DNA of 64,000 nt, taken from contig NZ_BMNG01000002.1 in NCBI RefSeq assembly GCF_014646335.1, positions 620,001-684,000 on the forward strand. The letters run 5' to 3'. The DNA is from Streptomyces lasiicapitis. GTDB taxonomy: Bacteria > Actinomycetota > Actinomycetes > Streptomycetales > Streptomycetaceae. Below, piece by piece: positions 1 through 52,300 of this stretch. Under the pieces are notes generated by a model. It ran no database searches. It was given only the letters and a program-made list of their open reading frames with translations, and was not told the DNA's origin. Made by a program: the position numbers and the translations under genes. The number at the start of each line of letters is the position of its first letter. The first letter of the stretch is position 1.

Positions 1-3000
1 GGACAGTTCCTGTCCGGGTTGGAGGCGTTGGCTTCCGGTAGCCGTTCGGGCGTGGTGTCGGGGTCCGTTGTCGAGGGCCGCCTCGGGGTGGTCTTCACCG
101 GGCAGGGCAGCCAGCGGCTCGGTATGGGCCGTGAGTTGTACGAGGCATTCCCGGTGTTCGCGGACGCGCTGGACGAGGTTTGCGCACACCTGGACGGGCT
201 CCTCGACCGGCCCCTGAAGGAGGTCATGTTCGGTACGGACGCCGGGCTGTTGGAGCAGACGGGGTACGCGCAGCCCGCGCTGTTCGCCGTCGAGGTGGCC
301 CTGTTCCGGCTGGCTGAGTCGTTCGGGGTGCGTCCCGAGATCGTCGGCGGTCATTCGATCGGTGAGTTGACGGCTGCGTACGTAGCCGGACTGTGGTCGC
401 TGGAGGATGCGGCCCAACTCGTCGCTGCGCGCGGGCGGTTGATGCAGGCGCTGCCCGAGGGTGGAGCGATGCTCGCCGTGCAGGCGGCGGAGGCCGATGT
501 GCTGCCGCTGCTGGTGGGGATGGAGGACCGTGCCGGTGTGGCGGCGGTGAACGGTCCCGCGCAGGTGGTCCTCTCCGGTGACCGCTCGGTCCTGGAGGGC
601 TTGGAGGAGATCCTTCGCGGGCAGGGGCGTACGGTGCGCTGGCTGAAGGTCTCGCACGCGTTCCACTCGCCGCTGATGGACCCGGTCCTCGACGACTTCC
701 GCAAGGTCGCGGAAGGGCTGGTCTACCAGGACCCGAAGCTGCCGGTGGTCTCGAACGTCACTGGTGAGTTGGCCGAGTCGGCCCAGCTCAAGGACCCCGA
801 GTACTGGGTACGTCACGTCCGCGAGGCGGTCCGTTTCCACGACGGCCTCGGTGCTCTCACCGGCTTCGGCGCGACGACACTCCTTGAGCTCGGCCCCGAC
901 TCCGTACTCACGGCGATGGCGCACGACACCCTCACCGACCCCACCGCGCAGGCGGGCCTCATAGCCGCCGTACGCAAGGACCGCCCGGAAGCGGACACCT
1001 TCCTGACCGCCCTCGCCCAGCTCCATGTGCGCGGGGCAGAGGTCGATTGGGAGCCGCTGTACGCCCCGATCGAGTCCCGCGCCCGCGTCGAACTCCCCAC
1101 GTACGCCTTCCAGCACCAGAGCTACTGGCCGCAGCCGAAGGAGTCCGCGTCGGCCGACGGTCAAGGCACCGGTGTGGACGCCGAGTTCTGGGAGGTCGTC
1201 CAGCGCGAGGACCTCGAAGGGCTTGCGGAGACGCTGGAACTCGATCAGGACGCGTCCCTGAAGTCGGTGCTGCCCGCGCTCGCGTCCTGGCGGCGCCGGC
1301 AGCAGGAACAGCAGCAGGTGGACGCTCTGCGCTACCAGGTCACGTGGAAGCCGCTGTCCGGAACCTCCGCGCCCGGCGCAGGTCCGGCCCTCCAGGGCAC
1401 CTGGGCGCTCGTGGTCCCGGACGCCGCCGCCGGCCACCCGTGGTGCGCGGCCGCCGAAGAGGCGCTCGCCGCCGCCGGTGCGGACGTTCAGCGCGTCGTC
1501 GTAGGGGACGAGGCCGCCGATCGTACGGAGATGACGACGCTCCTGCGGGAGCTGGACGCCCCCCTCGCCGGGGTGCTTTCGCTCCTGGCCCTGGACGAGC
1601 GCCCGTACGGGCACTCAGGGGCGCTCGCGGAGTCGGCAGCCTTCACCCACGGCATGGCCGCGACCCTCGCCCTGACGCAGGCCGTCGTGGACGCCGAGGT
1701 CGGCGGGCGGCTGTGGATCGCCACGTGCGGCGCGGTGTCCGTCGGTGCCACCGAGTCCGTGCGCGGGGTCGCGCAGTCGCAGGCATGGGGATTCGGGCGG
1801 GTCGTGGGCCTGGAACACCCGGAGGTGTGGGGCGGCCTCATCGACCTCGACCTCGCCGACGCCTCCGAGACCGTCACGGTTTCCGCGCGCACCCACCTCA
1901 CGACCCTCCTCTCCCGCACCGCCACGGAGGACTCCACCGAGGACCAGCTTGCCGTCCGCCCCTCGGGAGTCCTCGTACGCCGTCTCGTGCGCGCGCCCAG
2001 GAGCACGGCTCCCGCCGGGCACTGGCAGCCGCGCGGCACCGTACTGATCACCGGCGGCACCGGCGCCCTCGGCGCCCACGTCGCGCGGTGGTGCGCGGGC
2101 GGCGGCGCGCGTCATCTCGTACTGACGAGCAGGCGCGGCCACGATGCGCCCGGAGCCACCGAACTCCGCGCCGAGTTGGAGGAGTTGGGCGCGAAGGTCA
2201 CCATCGCCGCCTGCGACGTCGCCGACCGGGACGCGCTCGCCGGACTCCTGGCGGAGATCCCCGTGGACGCGCCGCTCAGCGCAGTCGTGCACGCGGCGGG
2301 CTTGGGGCAGGACCGCGTGATCGGCGAGACGGGACCGGCGGACTTCGCCGAGATCGTCACGGCGAAGACCGCGGGCGCGGCACACCTGGACGAGCTGCTC
2401 GGTGACACACCGCTGGACGCGTTCGTGCTGTTCTCGTCCATCGCGGGCGTGTGGGGCAGCGGCGGCCAGGCGGCGTACGCGGCAGCCAACGCCTTCCTCG
2501 ACGGGCTCGCCGAGCGCCGCAGGGCGCAGGGGCGTGCGGTGACGTCGGTGGCCTGGGGGCCGTGGGCCGGTTCGGGGATGGCCGGGGACGACGAGGCGGC
2601 GGCGCACCTGCGCAAGCGGGGCCTGCCCGTCATGCGGCCCGAGTCGGCCGTGGCCGCGCTGCGGCACGCGCTCGGCGTCCGCGACACCCTGGTCACCGTT
2701 GCCGACGTGGACTGGGAGCGGTTCGCCCCGGCGTTCACGGTGCGGCGGCCGAGCCCGCTGCTCGACGACCTGCCGGAGGCCCGCCGGGCCCTGGACGCCG
2801 CGTCGGGCGCGCCTGGTGCGCGTTCGGCCGACGGGACCGGAACCGGCGACGCCGCGGCCGCCCTGCGCGAGCGGCTCGCCGCGGCTTCGGCCGACGAGCG
2901 TGAGCGGACCGTACTGAAGCTGGTACGCGAGGAGGTCGCCGCCGTACTCGGGCACACGGGCACGGAGGCCGTCCGCGAGGACCGCGCGTTCAAGGACTTC

Positions 3001-3414
3001 GGCTTCGACTCGCTCACCGCCGTCGAACTCCGCACCCGCCTGAACGCCGCGACCGGCCTGAGCCTGCCCAGCACCCTCGTCTTCGACCACCCGACCCCGG
3101 CGGAACTGTCCCTGCAGCTCCTCGCCGAACTCCTGCCCGATGCCGGAGCGGGATCCGGATCCGGTGACGTGGACGGCGACCCGGCGGACACCGAAGCCGA
3201 CGCCGAGGTCCGCAGGGCCCTCGCGTCCGTACCCCTCGCCCGCCTCCGCGAGGCAGGCCTGATGGACGCCGTCCTGCGCCTCGCCGCACAGCACGCGACC
3301 CCGGACGCAGCCCATGCCTCGGCCCCGGCCGATGACGACGACGCGGACGCCTCGATCGACGCCATGGACCTGGACAACCTGATCCAGCTCGCCCTGGACA
3401 ACAACGATTCCTGA
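1..3414 (+). CDS. Modular type I polyketide synthase PKS-A, C-terminal part (AT-KR-ACP-docking), 5' end outside window
   Basis: The reading frame is open from base 1, so the gene starts upstream; 1137 codons are visible. What is seen: a malonyl-type acyltransferase (GQGSQ; GHSIG with catalytic Ser codon at 355-357; HAFH at 655-666), a ketoreductase (GGTGALG near 2050, WGSGGQ preceding the catalytic Tyr near 2473) and an acyl carrier protein (GFDSL, phosphopantetheine Ser at 3010-3012). The protein ends in an acidic linker and a short helix-like tail ending in LALDNNDS. This tail differs from the tails of PKS-B to PKS-E and is probably the C-terminal docking element for PKS-B. In the family, such a module adds one malonyl unit and reduces the beta-keto group to a hydroxyl in the cytosol. 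The KS of this module lies before the window. The stop TGA at 3412-3414 runs into a tandem repeat. Codon use is typical of the cluster. Confidence 0.96.
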   Translation, partial: GQFLSGLEALASGSRSGVVSGSVVEGRLGVVFTGQGSQRLGMGRELYEAFPVFADALDEVCAHLDGLLDRPLKEVMFGTDAGLLEQTGYAQPALFAVEVALFRLAESFGVRPEIVGGHSIGELTAAYVAGLWSLEDAAQLVAARGRLMQALPEGGAMLAVQAAEADVLPLLVGMEDRAGVAAVNGPAQVVLSGDRSVLEGLEEILRGQGRTVRWLKVSHAFHSPLMDPVLDDFRKVAEGLVYQDPKLPVVSNVTGELAESAQLKDPEYWVRHVREAVRFHDGLGALTGFGATTLLELGPDSVLTAMAHDTLTDPTAQAGLIAAVRKDRPEADTFLTALAQLHVRGAEVDWEPLYAPIESRARVELPTYAFQHQSYWPQPKESASADGQGTGVDAEFWEVVQREDLEGLAETLELDQDASLKSVLPALASWRRRQQEQQQVDALRYQVTWKPLSGTSAPGAGPALQGTWALVVPDAAAGHPWCAAAEEALAAAGADVQRVVVGDEAADRTEMTTLLRELDAPLAGVLSLLALDERPYGHSGALAESAAFTHGMAATLALTQAVVDAEVGGRLWIATCGAVSVGATESVRGVAQSQAWGFGRVVGLEHPEVWGGLIDLDLADASETVTVSARTHLTTLLSRTATEDSTEDQLAVRPSGVLVRRLVRAPRSTAPAGHWQPRGTVLITGGTGALGAHVARWCAGGGARHLVLTSRRGHDAPGATELRAELEELGAKVTIAACDVADRDALAGLLAEIPVDAPLSAVVHAAGLGQDRVIGETGPADFAEIVTAKTAGAAHLDELLGDTPLDAFVLFSSIAGVWGSGGQAAYAAANAFLDGLAERRRAQGRAVTSVAWGPWAGSGMAGDDEAAAHLRKRGLPVMRPESAVAALRHALGVRDTLVTVADVDWERFAPAFTVRRPSPLLDDLPEARRALDAASGAPGARSADGTGTGDAAAALRERLAAASADERERTVLKLVREEVAAVLGHTGTEAVREDRAFKDFGFDSLTAVELRTRLNAATGLSLPSTLVFDHPTPAELSLQLLAELLPDAGAGSGSGDVDGDPADTEADAEVRRALASVPLARLREAGLMDAVLRLAAQHATPDAAHASAPADDDDADASIDAMDLDNLIQLALDNNDS
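55..3130 (+). other. PKS module M1 (KS off window): AT(malonyl)-KR(A-type)-ACP
   Basis: AT is about 79-1110, the KR structural plus catalytic halves about 1320-2730 and ACP about 2905-3130. HAFH and GHSIG are the established markers of malonyl-CoA selectivity. The KR lacks an LDD motif (GLGQDRV in its place) and has Trp eight residues before the catalytic Tyr with Gln, not His, three before it. That is the A1 pattern, predicting an L-configured hydroxyl and no epimerisation. All KR catalytic residues (Lys, Ser, Tyr, Asn) are visible. The segment at about 958-1129, joining AT to KR, is almost the same in DNA as 62352-62529 in M13. Confidence 0.88.
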
Positions 3415-3488
3415 CGCAGCACGCGATTACGCAGCACGCGATTACGCCGCACGAACTGACGCAGCACGAAATGACGCAGCACGGATGT
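3414..3488 (+). repeat. Five 15-bp tandem repeats filling the PKS-A/PKS-B gap
   Basis: Units start at 3414, 3429, 3444, 3459 and 3474. The consensus is close to ACGCAGCACGMRATK. Units 1 and 2 are identical; units 3 to 5 diverge at a few positions. The array begins with the last base of the PKS-A stop codon and ends just before the ribosome binding site of PKS-B, so it makes up nearly all of the gap. I see no hairpin that explains it. Confidence 0.9.
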
Positions 3489-3492
3489 GGAG
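3489..3492 (+). promoter_or_regulatory. Ribosome binding site of PKS-B
   Basis: GGAG lies 6 nt before ATG 3499. The frame also offers a GTG at 3487, but that codon sits at the edge of this GGAG and has no such spacing of its own. The ATG is therefore the better start. Confidence 0.7.
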
Positions 3493-5252
3493 CCGGACAT
3501 GACGAGGCCTTCGGACACGGTCGTTGAAGCGCTGCGCGCGTCTCTGAAGGAGACCGAGCGGCTGCGACGGCAGAACCAGCAGCTCACGGCGGCTTCCAGA
3601 GAGCCCCTCGCGATCGTGGGCATGAGCTGCCGCTTCCCCGGCGGCGTACGCGGTCCCGAGGACCTGTGGCGCCTGGTGGCCGACGGCGCCGACGCCATCG
3701 GCGAACTCCCCGAAGGGCGCGGCTGGGACGTCGACGGCCTCTACGACCCCGACCCGGACAAGCAGGGCACCTTCTACGCCCGCCACGGCGGCTTCCTGCA
3801 CGAAGCGGGCGACTTCGATGCCGCCTTCTTCGGCATCTCGCCCCGCGAGGCCCTCGCCATGGACCCGCAGCAGCGCCTCCTCCTGGAGACCGCGTGGGAG
3901 GCGTTCGAGCGGGCGGGCATCGACCCGGCCACCCTGCGCGGCACCCGCGCCGGCGTGTTCGTCGGCTCCGGCTACCAGGGCTACGGCGAGGGCGTCCGGC
4001 AGGCCCCCGAAGGCGTCGAGGGCCACCTCCTCACCGGCAACACCACCAGCGTCATGTCCGGCCGCCTCTCCTACGTCCTCGGCCTCCAGGGCCCGGCGGT
4101 GACCGTCGACACGGCGTGCTCGTCGTCCCTGGTCGCCCTGCATCTCGCCGCGCAGGCGCTGCGCAACGGCGAGTGCACGATGGCCCTCGCGGGCGGCGTG
4201 ACGGTGATGTCGTCGCCGGAGACCTTCGTGGAGTTCAGCCGTCAGCGCGGGCTCGCTGTCGACGGCCGGTGCAAGGCGTTCGCGGAGGCGGCGGACGGCA
4301 CGGGCTGGGGCGAGGGCGTCGGCATGCTGTTGGTCGAGCGGCTCTCGGATGCTCGGCGGCTCGGTCATCGGGTGCTTGCGGTCGTACGAGGTTCCGCGGT
4401 CAATCAGGACGGTGCGAGCAATGGTCTGACCGCGCCGAACGGTCCCTCGCAGCGGCGGGTGATCCGGGCCGCGCTGGCGAACGCGGGCCTGGCGGCCGGT
4501 GACGTCGATGCCGTCGAGGCGCACGGCACCGGTACGACGCTGGGTGACCCCATCGAGGCCCAGGCGCTCCTCGCCACGTACGGCAAGGAGCACTCGGAGG
4601 AACAGCCCTTGTGGCTGGGCTCGTTGAAGTCCAACATCGGGCACACGCAGGCCGCCGCCGGTGTCGCCGGTGTGATCAAGATGGTCATGGCGATACGGGC
4701 CGGTGTCCTTCCGCAGACGCTGCACGTGGACAGCCCGACCTCCGAGGTCGACTGGTCCGCGGGCACCGTCGAACTCCTCACGCAGGCGCGGGACTGGCCC
4801 GAGCGGGAGCCGGGGCTGCCCCGGCGCGCGGGTGTCTCCTCCTTCGGCATGAGCGGGACGAACGCGCATGTGATCGTGGAGCAGGCTCCGGTGGCGGAGG
4901 AGCCGGCTGCCGAGGAGGCGGAGGGAGCTGCCGCTCCGTCGGTGGTGGCGGGTGTGGTGCCGCTGGCCCTCTCGGCGAAGAGCGGGGATGCGCTGCGGGC
5001 GCAGGCCGGGCAGGTGCGGGAGCTTCTGCTGGCCGACGCCGGGCTTGAACTGGGCGACCTTGCTTGGTCGTTGGCGGCCTCGCGGTCGCGGTTCGAGCAG
5101 CGGGGTGTCGTGCTCGGGCGCGGCCGGGACGAGCTGCTGGCCGGGCTTGAGCGGCTGGCCGAGGGCGAGGGTGCGTCTGGTGGTGTGGTCACTGGGCGGG
5201 CTCTGGGCGGGACGGTCCGGCCGGTGTTCGTGTTTCCGGGGCAGGGGTCGCA

Positions 5253-18686
<13,434 letters not shown>

Positions 18687-18704
18687 CGTGCCGCACCCGC
18701 CGTG

Positions 18705-18730
18705 GTGTGGGGACCCTCAGTGCCCCGCAC
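18705..18730 (+). terminator. Possible hairpin between PKS-B and PKS-C
   Basis: GTGTGGGG (18705-18712) pairs with CCCCGCAC (18723-18730) through eight pairs, one of them G-T, around a 10-nt loop. It lies 19 nt after the PKS-B stop. No T tract follows. It may be a weak terminator, an mRNA stabiliser, or chance in GC-rich DNA. Confidence 0.35.
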
Positions 18731-18757
18731 CCGCACTCTCCGAACCGACTTGTCTCT

Positions 18758-18762
18758 AGGAG
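18758..18762 (+). promoter_or_regulatory. Ribosome binding site of PKS-C
   Basis: AGGAG lies 9 nt before ATG 18772 and supports that start. Confidence 0.75.
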
Positions 18763-18771
18763 CTAGGCCAG

Positions 18772-33324
<14,553 letters not shown>

Positions 33325-33418
33325 CGTCGGTCAGGAAACCGTCGCCGTGTAGCCAAAGCCACGTAACCAATACGGCCAATGAATGGACAAGGAGCACCTG
33401 TCAAGGGTAATTAATTGA

Positions 33419-33519
33419 ACCGGCAGCCCCTATCCACCCCCTTTGTCGATCACTCGCCCCCGGCCTCAATTCGAGGCAATCCCGTAGGGGCGAGTAGGGG
33501 GAGGGTAGGGGTTGTTGGT
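33419..33519 (+). terminator. Large nested hairpin between PKS-C and PKS-D
   Basis: The outer stem pairs 33427-33441 with 33497-33511 (13 Watson-Crick pairs, one G-U, one A-A mismatch). It extends outward as 33419-33426 with 33512-33519 using A-U, G-C and G-U pairs. The inner stem pairs 33452-33460 with 33487-33495, nine perfect pairs. The apical hairpin pairs 33463-33467 with 33473-33477 around AATTC. The several G-U pairs favour a structure acting as RNA. It begins 95 nt after the PKS-C stop. It could be a factor-independent terminator without a U tract, a partial readthrough element, or a structured leader for PKS-D. Confidence 0.6.
33484..33511 (+). promoter_or_regulatory. Three phased GTAGGGG heptamers, also a G-quadruplex motif
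   Basis: GTAGGGG occurs at 33484-33490, 33494-33500 and 33505-33511, at intervals of 10 and 11 bp, about one helical turn. The four G runs (4, 5, 3 and 4 long) have loops of 6, 1 and 2 nt and fit the standard G-quadruplex rule. Heptamer direct repeats at about 11-bp spacing by the -35 region are how SARP activators bind in Streptomyces. This sequence is not a known SARP consensus, so the link is an inference. The same bases also form one arm of the nested hairpin. Confidence 0.45.
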
Positions 33520-33540
33520 CGTATAGGGCCCCCATAGCGT
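33512..33540 (+). promoter_or_regulatory. Candidate promoter of PKS-D
   Basis: TTGTTG (33512-33517) and TAGCGT (33535-33540) are 17 bp apart and match the HrdB-type pattern (TTGACR, TAGRRT) moderately. Transcription would start near 33547 and leave a leader of about 70 nt before ATG 33616. It directly abuts the last GTAGGGG heptamer. No other gap in the window offers a better promoter. Confidence 0.35.
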
Positions 33541-33603
33541 CATCGAGAAAACGGCTGCGGACAGGTCCGTTGTATGCCGGCAGGTGCGGCACACGTCCTG
33601 AAC

Positions 33604-33609
33604 AGGTGA
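33604..33609 (+). promoter_or_regulatory. Ribosome binding site of PKS-D
   Basis: AGGTGA lies 6 nt before ATG 33616. A TTG directly upstream (33613) is in frame, but the spacing and codon preference favour the ATG. Confidence 0.65.
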
Positions 33610-33615
33610 CATTTG

Positions 33616-49317
<15,702 letters not shown>

Positions 49318-52300
49318 ATGGCGGACGAGGAGAAGTACCTCGATTACCTGAAGCGGGCGACGGCCGATCTGCGCGACGCCCGCCGCCGGGTGCGCGAACT
49401 GGAGGACGCCCGGCAGGAGCCCGTCGCGATCGTCGGCATGAGCTGCCGCTACCCGGGCGGCGTGAACACGCCGGAAGACCTGTGGCGGCTCGTCGACGAG
49501 GGCGTGGACGCGATCTCCGCGTTCCCCACCGACCGCGGCTGGGACACCGACGAACTGTTCGACCCGGACCCCGACAACCAGGGCACCAGCACCACCGCCG
49601 AGGGCGGCTTCCTCTACGACGCCCCCCGGTTCGACGCCTCCTTCTTCGGCGTCTCCCCGCGCGAGGCCCTCGCCATGGACCCGCAGCAGCGCCTCCTCCT
49701 GGAGACCGCGTGGGAGGCCATCGAGCGCGCGGGCATCGACCCGGTGTCGCTGCGCCGCAGCCGCACCGGCGTCTTCGCGGGCGTCATGTACTACGACTAC
49801 GCGACCCGCCTGCACGCCCTGCCCGAAGGCGTCGAGGGCTACATCGGCACCGGCAACGCGGGCTCCGTCGTCTCCGGCCGCGTCGCCTACACCCTCGGCC
49901 TCGAAGGCCCCGCCGTCACCGTCGACACCGCCTGCTCGTCGTCGCTCGTCGCCCTGCACCTGGCCGCGCAGGCCCTCCGTCAGGGCGAGTGCTCGCTCGC
50001 GCTCGCGGGCGGCGTGACCGTGATGCCCACGGCGGGCACCTTCATCGACTTCAGCCGCCAGCGCGGCCTGTCCACGGACGGCCGCTGCAAGTCCTTCGCC
50101 GCGTCCGCCGACGGCACGGGCTGGGGCGAGGGCGCCGGCCTGCTGCTCCTTGAGCGCCTTTCGGACGCCCGCCGCAACGGCCACAAGATCCTCGCGGTCG
50201 TACGAGGCTCCGCCGTCAACCAGGACGGCGCGAGCAGCGGTCTCACCGCACCGAACGGCCCCTCCCAGCAGCGCGTCATCCGGGACGCGCTGGCCAGCGC
50301 GGGCCTGAAGCCGGGCGACGTCGACGCGGTCGAGGCGCACGGCACGGGCACCACGCTCGGCGACCCCATCGAGGCGCAGGCCGTCATCGCCACGTACGGC
50401 AAGGAGCACACCGGCGAACAGCCCCTGTGGCTGGGCTCGTTGAAGTCGAACATCGGGCACACGCAGGCCGCCGCCGGTGTCGCCGGTGTCATCAAGATGG
50501 TCATGGCGATGCGGGCCGGTGTCCTGCCGAAGACCCTGCACGTCGACGAGCCGACGCCTCAGGTGGACTGGTCGGCGGGGTCTGTCGAGCTGCTGACGGA
50601 GGCCCGGGAGTGGGCCGAGCGGGACGGTGGCGCGCCGCGTCGCGCGGGTGTGTCGTCGTTCGGCGTGAGCGGGACGAACGCCCACGTGATCGTGGAACAG
50701 GCGACGGCGGGTGACACGCCGGTCTCCGGCACCCCGGACGAGACCGCCACGCCGTCGCAGTCGTCGTCCGTCGTGCCGGGTGTGGTGCCCGTGGTCCTCT
50801 CGGGCCGCACGCCGGAGGCCCTGCGGGCCCAGGCGGACCGGCTGCGGAACCACGTCCTGACGCACACCGACCTCGAACTGGGCGACCTGGCCTGGTCGTT
50901 GGCGGCATCGCGGTCGCGGTTCGAGCATCGGGGCGCCGTCCTCGGCCGGGACCGGGACGAACTCCTCGCAGGCCTTGAACAGTTGGCTCAGGGGGACGCG
51001 ACCGCCCGGCACGTCGTCACGGGGCGGGCGCAGGGCGGCACGGCGCGCCCGGTGTTCGTGTTCCCGGGACAGGGTTCGCAGTGGGCCGGGATGGCTCGTG
51101 AACTGCTCGCCGAGTCGCCGGTGTTCGCGGACCGCATGCGCGAGTGCGCGGACGCCCTGTCCGAGTACGTGGACTGGGACCTGCTCCAGGAGTTGAGCGG
51201 CGACCGGTTCGACGAGGTGGACGTTGTCCAGCCCGTCCTCTTCGCGGTCATGGTGTCGCTGGCGGCGGCGTGGCGCGCGGCGGGTGTCGAGCCCGCGGCC
51301 GTGGTCGGGCACAGCCAGGGCGAGATCGCCGCCGCGTGCGTGGCCGGGGCCCTGACCCTGCGCGACGCCGCTCGCGTCGTGGCCCTGCGGAGCCAGGCCA
51401 TCCGTGAGCTGTCGGGCAAGGGCGGGATGGTGTCCGTTCCGCTGCCCGAGCAGGACGTACGCGAGCTGATCACCGCATGGGACGGCCGCATCGAGCTCGC
51501 CGCCGTCAACGGCCCCGCCCAGGTGGTGGTCTCCGGCGAGCCCGAGGCGCTGGAAGACCTGGTCGCCCAGTGCGTCGCCCGGGACATCCGCGCCCGGACC
51601 ATCCCGGTCGACTACGCCTCGCACTCTTCGTACGTGGAGCAGATCGAGCAGCGGATCGGCGAGGCGCTGTCCGGGGTCACCCCGCGCAACGCCGACATCC
51701 CGCTGTACTCGACCCTCACCGGCGCCTGGCTGGACGCCAACACGCCCATGGACGCGGGCTATTGGTACCGCAACCTGCGCCAGACGGTCCTCTTCGAGCA
51801 CGCCACGCGCGGCCTCCTGGCCGAAGGGCACGGCCTGTTCCTGGAGATGAGCCCGCACCCGGTCCTCACTGTCCCGGTCCAGGCGACGATCGACGCGACC
51901 GCCACCCCGGCCGCCACCCTCGGCTCCCTCCGCCGCGACGAAGGTGGCGCCGACCGCCTGGCCGCCTCGCTGGCCGAAGCCCACGCCCACGGCGCCGAAC
52001 TCGACTGGAACGCCCTCTTCCCCGGCGCCCGCACCCCCGTCGACCTCCCCACGTACGCCTTCCAGCGCGACCACTACTGGATGGTCGCCCCCGACGACGA
52101 CACGGACGGCGGCGATGCCGCGCGGACCGTGGACGAGGTCGAGGCGCGCTTCTGGGAGGCCGTGGAGCGCGAGGACCTGGAGCAGTTGACGTCCACGCTC
52201 GTCGACGTGGACGAGAGTTCGCTGGGCGCGGTACTTCCGGGACTCGCGTCGTGGCGACGGCAGCGGCGCGAGCGCTCGACGCTCGACGGCTGGCGCTACC

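Noticed and set aside
1047..2405. Long second plus-strand frames inside PKS genes (for example 1047-2405, 13778-type and 42342-44630 frames)
   Set aside because: Arg- and Pro-rich composition typical of a shifted GC-rich frame; they sit within an intact PKS frame that shows catalytic motifs.
33325..33615. A small gene in the 291-bp gap
   Set aside because: The only open frames here are short, without ribosome binding sites or PKS-like codon use; inverted repeats and promoter-like elements explain the region better.
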